A program made the translations under genes and the position numbers. A stretch of 64,000 nt of DNA from Diplonema papillatum (Eukaryota > Euglenozoa > Diplonemea > Diplonemida > Diplonemidae): NCBI GenBank assembly GCA_030068145.1, contig JAPJBO010000852.1, positions 35,199 through 99,198 of the forward strand, written 5' to 3'. This document shows, piece after piece, positions 63,221 to 64,000 of the stretch. Below the pieces are notes generated by a model. That model saw only the letters and a list, made by a program, of their open reading frames with translations. It had not been told where the DNA came from and did no database searches. How positions within the stretch are numbered: position 1 is the stretch's first letter; every line of letters begins with the position of its first letter.

Positions 63221-63694
63221 ATGGAGTTTCTGCTCCGGCTTGGGGGTGGTGACTTCGTCATTGCCGGGGATGCAGGAGAGCTTCCGGGGAGCAAAGATAT
63301 CCTCTGCCTGACGTTCTCGTACCTGGACACGATGGAGCAGAGATGGAGGATGCGGCTTGTGTTTGCAGCACTTGTGCGGCAGAAGGATCCAGCAACGACA
63401 ACCAAGTATCTCCAGTACGTGCTGGATTACTTTCAGAAGCTGCAAGAGTCGCTCCTTGCCTTGGGGTTCGATCTCCCTGGCGATGCACTGCTCCCAAGGA
63501 TGAAAAAGGTGGTTACAGACAGAGGCCTCTTCACGACGGCTAGTGAGTGTACGCCTGTGGGGCCGTTGACGAGGTCATCATGGAGCCCGTGCATCGCCTG
63601 CACCTTGCTGACAAAGCCGTCCAAAAATGTCTGGCTACCGACCTTCCTTTCAAGGAAGGTCGGTCGCCAGACAAGGACCTTTGCGATCACTTAG
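63221..63694 (+). CDS. Hypothetical protein containing a hairpin-encoded segment
   Basis: A 157-codon frame. Residues about 15-105 look folded and helical (YLDTMEQRWRMRLVFAALVR, TKYLQYVLDYFQKLQESLL, LPRMKKVVTDRGLF). No family recognised. The last 25 codons run through the 44-bp inverted repeat at 63629-63672, suggesting that the original frame was disturbed there. Confidence 0.35.
   Translation: MEFLLRLGGGDFVIAGDAGELPGSKDILCLTFSYLDTMEQRWRMRLVFAALVRQKDPATTTKYLQYVLDYFQKLQESLLALGFDLPGDALLPRMKKVVTDRGLFTTASECTPVGPLTRSSWSPCIACTLLTKPSKNVWLPTFLSRKVGRQTRTFAIT
63629..63672. repeat. Hairpin with 21-bp arms
   Basis: GTCTGGC.ACCGACCTTCCTT, a 2-base centre, and AAGGAAGGTCGGT.GCCAGAC; a single mismatch per arm. 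Confidence 0.95.
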
Positions 63695-64000
63695 CGCTTC
63701 TTCATCATTCATCATCCCGTCTTGCTAGGCTGCTCACAGTCGCTCGAAGATCTTTCTGTCCCTTTTCGCCACCAACCCGCCTGCAGTCCCCGTGCTTGCT
63801 GCCATGATTTAGCACATCTTCTCGAGAGCTTCCGGTCTCATATGCACATCGCCCACTTGCCTGCGGTTTCCGTCCCTCGTATGCTTATGCTTGGCACGTC
63901 TTGGGCCAGACAGTGGTCAACATGGTCGCCCATGGGCCAGTCAGGGGTCCACCAGTGGTCGAACCCAAAATACTAGTGTCAATCTCGATCACACTCTACA
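63695..64000. other. No recognisable gene
   Basis: Nothing recognised up to the end of the window. Confidence 0.4.

Overview
The window looks like nuclear DNA of a unicellular eukaryote (a protist or alga); I cannot name the species. The signs are intron-type splice signals (GTACGT...TACAG in the homocitrate synthase gene), isolated monocistronic genes, a probable secretory signal peptide and a probable mitochondrial presequence, abundant micro-, mini- and satellite repeats, and retroelements. Lysine synthesis by the alpha-aminoadipate route, implied by homocitrate synthase, fits only some eukaryotic lineages. I saw no bacterial operons, Shine-Dalgarno sites, rRNA or convincing tRNA.

Genes with strong support are few. 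(1) Three nearly identical intronless copies of a secreted FAD-linked (berberine-bridge-like) oxidoreductase: 12178-13797, 24464-26083 and 37853-39472. (2) A two-exon homocitrate synthase (42397-44093) whose C-terminus carries what looks like the LOR/SDH domain of lysine/saccharopine enzymes. (3) A coiled-coil protein (60184-61041) preceded by about six truncated copies of its own 5' end. (4) Two reverse transcriptase-RNase H proteins of mobile elements, at 5808-7766 (+) and 8128-9438 (-). Everything else is repeats, element debris or open frames I do not recognise.

Layout. 1-5.2 kb: dispersed repeats, a 1.5-kb terminal-inverted-repeat element and a LINE reverse transcriptase scrap. 5.2-9.5 kb: two converging RT-RNase H elements. 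9.456-17.62 kb and 21.742-29.90 kb: an 8.2-kb segmental duplication carrying oxidoreductase copies 1 and 2. Between them lies a Foldback-like element (18846-21286) whose inverted ends are built of 30-bp repeats. 29.9-37.5 kb: shuffled pieces of those repeats plus gag-like frames. 37.5-41.8 kb: oxidoreductase copy 3 with diverged flanks. 42.4-44.1 kb: homocitrate synthase. 44.1-56 kb: mostly noncoding, with 11-bp, 77-bp and 12-bp tandem arrays, hairpins and (GA)n tracts. 56-61 kb: the 5'-duplicated coiled-coil gene, followed by a 7-bp repeat array to 61.9 kb. 62-64 kb: more gag-like frames and a strong hairpin.

Two themes connect the regions. First, 5' ends of real genes are repeatedly copied as truncated tandem fragments (oxidoreductase and coiled-coil gene). 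Second, the oxidoreductase coding sequences are almost identical, silent sites included, while the DNA immediately outside copy 3 has diverged, which suggests gene conversion. The most interesting single protein is the homocitrate synthase-LOR/SDH fusion.
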